From positions 1-23,421 of the forward strand of contig JALLPB010000499.1 in assembly GCA_036939975.1 (NCBI GenBank): a DNA stretch of 23,421 nucleotides, read 5' to 3'. This DNA comes from Cyclostephanos tholiformis. Its lineage: Eukaryota > Bacillariophyta > Thalassiosirophyceae > Thalassiosirales > Thalassiosiraceae. Of the stretch, positions 19,411 through 23,421 are shown in pieces (position 1 is the first letter of the stretch; every line of letters starts with the position of its first letter). The notes under the pieces are model-generated. The model did not search any database and was not told where the DNA came from. It worked only from the letters and a program-made list of their open reading frames with translations. The position numbers were made by a program, and so were the translations under genes.

Positions 19411-20533
19411 AAATATCATCCTCCAATATCCAGGCGGCCGCACATCGGGCTGCCTGAACAATGAGGGCACAGGCATCATCGGGTACGGTCATGGTTCTAT
19501 TCAATAAGGCAGGGGAGGGGGGGAGCGTAGAAGAATGAAGAAAGAGGGCTTAAAATGTCAATTGTGGGCTTAAAATGGCAACTGTGTGCTTAAAATGTCA
19601 ATTGGCTTAAAATGACTTTGTGTCACAAAACACAAATTGCCTGTGGACAGGTAGCAATACCCAGCCACCAAAGGGTACTTCGAAAAAGGCTAATTTGGGG
19701 TATGATTTTTGATGTCTGTGGAAATACCCTTAGTACCCACTTGTATTAAAGATTACCACAATAGCTCTCTAGCTTTAAGGGAAATAGTTATGTACATATT
19801 AAGGAAATGAGCAAAAAATTTTACCCAATCTACCTGTAGGAACTCATACAATTTCCCATACCCCTGAGATGTGACTCTACATATCGTAGATACAGGGGTT
19901 TCAGTAATAAATACACTTCGAATTTGCATACTGGCCTTTCTGGTCAAGGGTTTTCAGACAATTTTTTTTTCAGAGTCAATTTCAAAACCCTCAATTGCCG
20001 CCTTCCATATCTCAGTCAATCATAGAAGTTAGAGGTTAAACTAACATTCTATCTGACTCTACACTCCATGAGGAACACGCCAATGACATTACTATTGGCA
20101 TCAAGTACCGCTTTGGGAGTCTACGACATGGCATTCAAGTTCCCTCATTGCCCTGAAAGGAAATGCTATAACAAGAAACCCTCTCTTGTCGATCGATCCG
20201 AATGCTCTCCCCATCACTGCCGCCGCTGCAGGGGCATCATTGGACAAATACTTTGACAGCATCAAAATCCCATCACCTCTCCAAATGATAAGGCAAATGG
20301 CTCACCTGAAGCAGTTCAGCCACTCCAACAAGTGGAAGACCGGTGAGACACAGGGCCTTGCCCACATTTGGGTGACCAGTCTTGTTGCCAAAGAGAGGTC
20401 AAAGCCAAAGGAGAGTTGCCTCATGACCATGCACAACATGGATGTGCTGTCGAAAAACTGGCAATGCCAATGCATTAGAAATGCCGTAAAATTGCCTGGC
20501 AAACAACTTATGCACTCATCATATTATCTATGT
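19411..20533. other. Gene-free stretch right of the copia relic
   Basis: Contains the 20-base tandem repeat at 19547-19622. The frames at 20068-20256 and 20186-20548 (+) overlap in different phases and have no recognisable domain; the second ends inside the fold-back element. I see no gene I can support. Confidence 0.4.
19547..19622. repeat. Short tandem repeat, four units of about 20 bases
   Basis: Units start at 19547, 19567, 19587 and 19604, with consensus GGCTTAAAATGTCAATTGTG. The third and fourth are shortened or diverged. It lies in non-coding sequence. Confidence 0.85.
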
Positions 20534-20782
20534 CGAGCAGGTATGTGAACTCAGGCCCAACAATTTTTTTTCATCCACCTCTCTTTTTTGAAGCACACGT
20601 ATTATCAAGCACAATGAATGCAAAGACTTAAACTAAGGGGGGGTATCATAGTCGCATGTGTCAGATTTTTTTGTCCTCCATGCAATATTCGTTCCTATGT
20701 TGAAAGAAATGGCTGAAGGACAAAACTCCTGAGCGATAAGAAGAAAAAATTGTTGGGCCGGTCAGACTCACACACCTGCTCG
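20534..20782. repeat. Fold-back element with inverted repeats of about 39 bases
   Basis: The left arm 20534-20572 (CGAGCAGGTATGTGA, GGCCCAACAATTTTTT) and the right arm 20743-20782 are reverse complements with a few mismatches, spaced by about 170 bases. The size and arrangement resemble a MITE or other fold-back element. No transposase and no obvious target-site duplication were seen. Confidence 0.7.
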
Positions 20783-21194
20783 GGAGGGGTAATATCTCAA
20801 AGAATTTGGAGGGAAATGGTGCTTATCGTGGCCTCAGTAACATGAGCAACTAAAGTTAGTACCAGTACAGGTAAGGAAACCTTGGTCCATTTTCGATAGA
20901 GGAATTCAAGGTAAACACACCAACTGATTCAATGCACTATCGGCTTACAGAATTGTAAAATCCGAGCAGTCTATGGTAAATGGAACCCAGGGGAAAGGCA
21001 AGAAATGGTGTGGGGGCATTTCCTTCATTTAATTTGTAATTCGATATTATTCTCATCAGGAGAAAATTTCCAATAAATGATTCGTACCCCTTCGTAGCTA
21101 TGCCTGGGACACTTTCATTAATTGATTGCTTCTTTGATAATGCTTCTGCCAATAGATTTGTTCAGATCACCGAAAAATCCTACACAAAATGAGA
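20783..21194. other. 3' side of the helicase gene
   Basis: AT-rich non-coding sequence. A 71-codon antisense frame at 20937-21152 shows no features. It probably includes the helicase 3' untranslated region. Confidence 0.45.
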
Positions 21195-23028
21195 CTAAAT
21201 TTGAATGACACCCGCCAAAGCTTCAGGATCTGGCAATGCCATTTCAATCATCTCTTTTCCGCCTGATGAAAAGTGTGCTTCAATCGCCGCCAGTACTTCA
21301 ATAGACTTTTGATCCCCAATGAGATTTATAGCAGTGCCCTTCCTTCCGAATCGTCCGGTTCGTCCAATACGATGTAGGTATGTCTCAAAATCAGGATTGT
21401 TGTCCTTGTCCACAGGGACATCGTAATTCACCACAAGGCATACATTATCAACATCGACCCCACGAGCTAGCACATTGGTGGTAATGAGAACATTGGATTC
21501 CATCTTTCTGAATGCTTCCATTGTTCGATCACGTTCATCGTTATCAACTCCACCATGGAGCAGTGAGCATGTATATCCCGAATCTGACAATGTGCGATAG
21601 ACTGAATCGGCGTCATTCTTCGTTCCGACAAAAACAATGGATTGTCCGATAGTAAGAAGGGAGTAGATATCTTCCAAAAATTGAAGCTTTCCTCCATCAT
21701 AATGCTGGCAATCAATCCACAGCTGTTTGATGACATCTAAAACCTGTTGAGACCATGAGGGAATAGTGAGTTCAGCTTTACATATTATTGTGAAAGAATA
21801 ATAATAAAGCTATTGTTGAAGGATTACTCACCAAATATTCCGGTCCGCTTTCAATCAAAATCTTGTCAGGATTATGCACCATTTTCTCCGCAAATGCAAT
21901 AACCTCGCTAGGAAAAGTGGCCGAAAACAGCAGACTTTGACATCCCTTGGGCATCTGCTTCTTGATCAATAACGAATTAGCCCGATGACCGCTCTCGGCG
22001 ACCATGTGATCCGCCTCGTCCAAAACGAACACCTTGATGTTCTTCGCATCGATGATCCTCCGTTTCAGCCAATCGACGACCTTACCGGGAGTCCCCACGA
22101 CGATGTGCGAGTCCAACTTGGCTCCCCGCTCGATCATCTCCCCCGAAAGCGCGAGCCGGACCTTGAGGCCCGTCATGTGCGCCGCCATTGGGGTCAACGC
22201 ATTCTGAAAGATTTGCACGGCGAGCTCGCGCGTGGGCGTGACGCACAGGGCCTGGCAGGTGGCGGGCGCGTCTATCTTAACGCGGAACAACATGCCAACG
22301 ACGAATGCTGCAGTCTTCCCCGACCCGGACTGCGCCTGCCCGATGACGTTGCGGGGCGGATTGGCAAGTATTCTCGGCAGCGCCTCCTCCTGGATGGCCG
22401 AGGGGCGCTCGAATCCCATCTCGAAAATCGCCTTGAGGAGGTGCTCCGGCAGCTGTAGCTCCTGGAAGGACTTGACCGACGAGAGGTGGGACGACTGATC
22501 GGACTGTATCACTTTGAGGCGATCGTGGCGACTTTCCTTCTGCCGTTCCAGGGCGAGTTTTTGCAGTTGTTTCGTGAGCTCCTCAGATGATTCCCTCTTC
22601 TTATCCTCGATCTCTTTTTCCCTCTTGAGCTTCGCCTCCGCCAACGCGACGGCGTCGTCGTCATCGTCGCCCTTCTCGGCCGCGTCCGCGACGGCGGCTG
22701 CGACGGCTGCTAACTCTTCCGCCTTCTTTGCGGCGGCGGCGATGGCGGCGTCTGCCTCCTCTTCGTCCTTGGCATCCTGCTCCTGTTTCGGCAAGTCTGT
22801 CGTAGACTCAAGCGGCGTCCCGACTGGTGTGCGCTTTACTTCAGATATCTTGACCTTCTCCAGCAAAACGTGGGCTTTCATGCGGACTTGGGCAGCGGCC
22901 GCCTCTTCGGGCGAGGGCATTGCTTCCTTGGTATCACCGCCGACACCTGGTTCTGATGTGGCCACTTCGGATTTTTTCTCGCCGCCCGTTGTGACGGCGG
23001 GTTCATTCTCTACTCCCGCATGCGACAT
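21195..23028 (-). CDS. DBP5: DEAD-box RNA helicase of the Dbp5/DDX19 type
   Basis: Two exons, 23028-21832 and 21743-21195, with an 88-base GT-AG intron in phase 0, give 581 residues. Dbp5 remodels mRNPs at the nuclear pore during mRNA export, with Gle1. Motifs appear in order: Q-motif region FQELQLPEHLL...GFERPSAIQ at about 188-213, motif I AQSGSGKT (K238), PTRELA, GTPGK, DEAD at 337-340, SAT, IVFVGTK, TTNVLARGVDV and HRIGRTGR starting at H523. KSFQEL, NPPRNVIGQ, the PEYL...LDVIKQLWIDC junction, the TIGQ segment and NPDFETYLHR single out Dbp5/DDX19 from other DEAD-box proteins. The N-terminal extension of about 187 residues is longer than usual, and is Ala/Glu/Lys-rich with an acidic DDDDD run, so probably disordered or coiled. 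The start is the ATG at 23028 (MSHAGVENE). Likely functional, as no broken motif is seen. Confidence 0.95.
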
Positions 23029-23421
23029 ACTTCTGCTAAAAGGTGTAGTATCTCTCGAATGTTCTCTTTTTAGAAGGGGGGTTGGGCCGCCTTTCGCGTC
23101 ATGTTTGCCCTCTTAAGCGCCGCGGTGAATCGTTTTTTGTTTGAGGTTTCGGGATTTTGCGAAAGTGACGTACAGACCGTATTTACACTTGACACAAAAT
23201 AATAATACACACTCTATTATTATCAACATGTCGGGGGTTTAGGCTGTGATTTTTCTTTAGCCGGTGCACAGATACACAAATACACGAACGAACAGTGAGG
23301 AACATTTTTTTTCGGATGGTGTCTTTTGTTCGCTGGCTTGTTTTTTGGTGTATTTGTTGTGCACATAGGAAACAAATGCGCAGGTGCGCAGGTAGGGGCA
23401 TGGGATCCTTAGTTCCTCACT
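23029..23421. promoter_or_regulatory. Upstream region of the Dbp5 gene
   Basis: No gene is supported. A GTGACGTAC (CRE-like) motif lies near 23165-23173, and AT-rich and T-rich tracts follow. The region is cut by the window end, so a divergent gene to the right cannot be excluded. Confidence 0.35.

Noticed and set aside
20186..20548. 120-codon frame on the plus strand
   Set aside because: Overlaps another frame in a different phase and runs into the fold-back element; no domain seen.
22514..23116. 200-codon open frame on the plus strand
   Set aside because: Antisense to the Ala/Glu/Lys-rich Dbp5 N-terminus; Ser/Ala/Phe-rich low complexity is the expected mirror image.
1..23421. tRNA, rRNA, CRISPR array or bacterial-type operon
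   Set aside because: No cloverleaf with a T-loop consensus, no spacer-repeat array and no conserved rRNA block were noticed; all solid genes are eukaryotic with GT-AG introns or their own spacing.

Overview
The window looks like nuclear DNA of a photosynthetic stramenopile, most likely a diatom. The signs are short GT-AG introns (64 to 145 bases where measured), a plastid-type ABC1K kinase with a diatom-like bipartite leader (cleavage motif of the ASAF type, here VTA|F), several secreted Cys-rich proteins, a decayed Ty1/copia retroelement, and gene-poor AT-rich spacers between GC-rich coding blocks. The species cannot be named from this sequence.

Layout, left to right. 1-433: promoter side of the first gene. 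434-3828 (+): five-exon ABC1K/UbiB-type atypical kinase, whose catalytic loop is carried by two tiny exons. 3829-6530: gene-free, repeat-rich spacer. 6531-6815 (+): broken copy of a Cys-rich module pair, including its intron. 6829-6984: one arm of a long inverted repeat; the other arm is at 10517-10685. 7234-7878 (+): small secreted protein of unknown function. 8531-10134 (-): five-exon GH45 endoglucanase-like secreted enzyme, with the same Cys-rich module at both ends. 10713-12093 (+): four-exon SAM-dependent methyltransferase-like gene. 12366-15332 (-): single-exon 988-residue ankyrin protein with a signal peptide and a C-terminal ER-retrieval tetrapeptide. 15333-16036: divergent promoter region with two CACGTG boxes and an E2F-like palindrome. 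16037-17978 (+): three-exon Cys-rich protein made of three tandem repeats; its N-terminus is unresolved. 17979-21194: gene-free, holding a decayed copia end (about 19003-19410, minus) with a possible LTR, a 20-base tandem repeat and a fold-back element. 21195-23028 (-): two-exon DEAD-box helicase of the Dbp5/DDX19 type. 23029-23421: its upstream region.

The genes do not form a single pathway. The shared theme is the secretory route: the GH45 enzyme, the 7234 protein, the ankyrin protein and probably the Cys-rich repeat protein all enter it. The GH45 enzyme with its module relic, and the ER-type ankyrin protein, are the least ordinary items. I did not find a convincing multi-gene novel system. 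I saw no tRNA, rRNA or CRISPR array. All exon boundaries were worked out by hand from splice signals, reading phase and family conservation.
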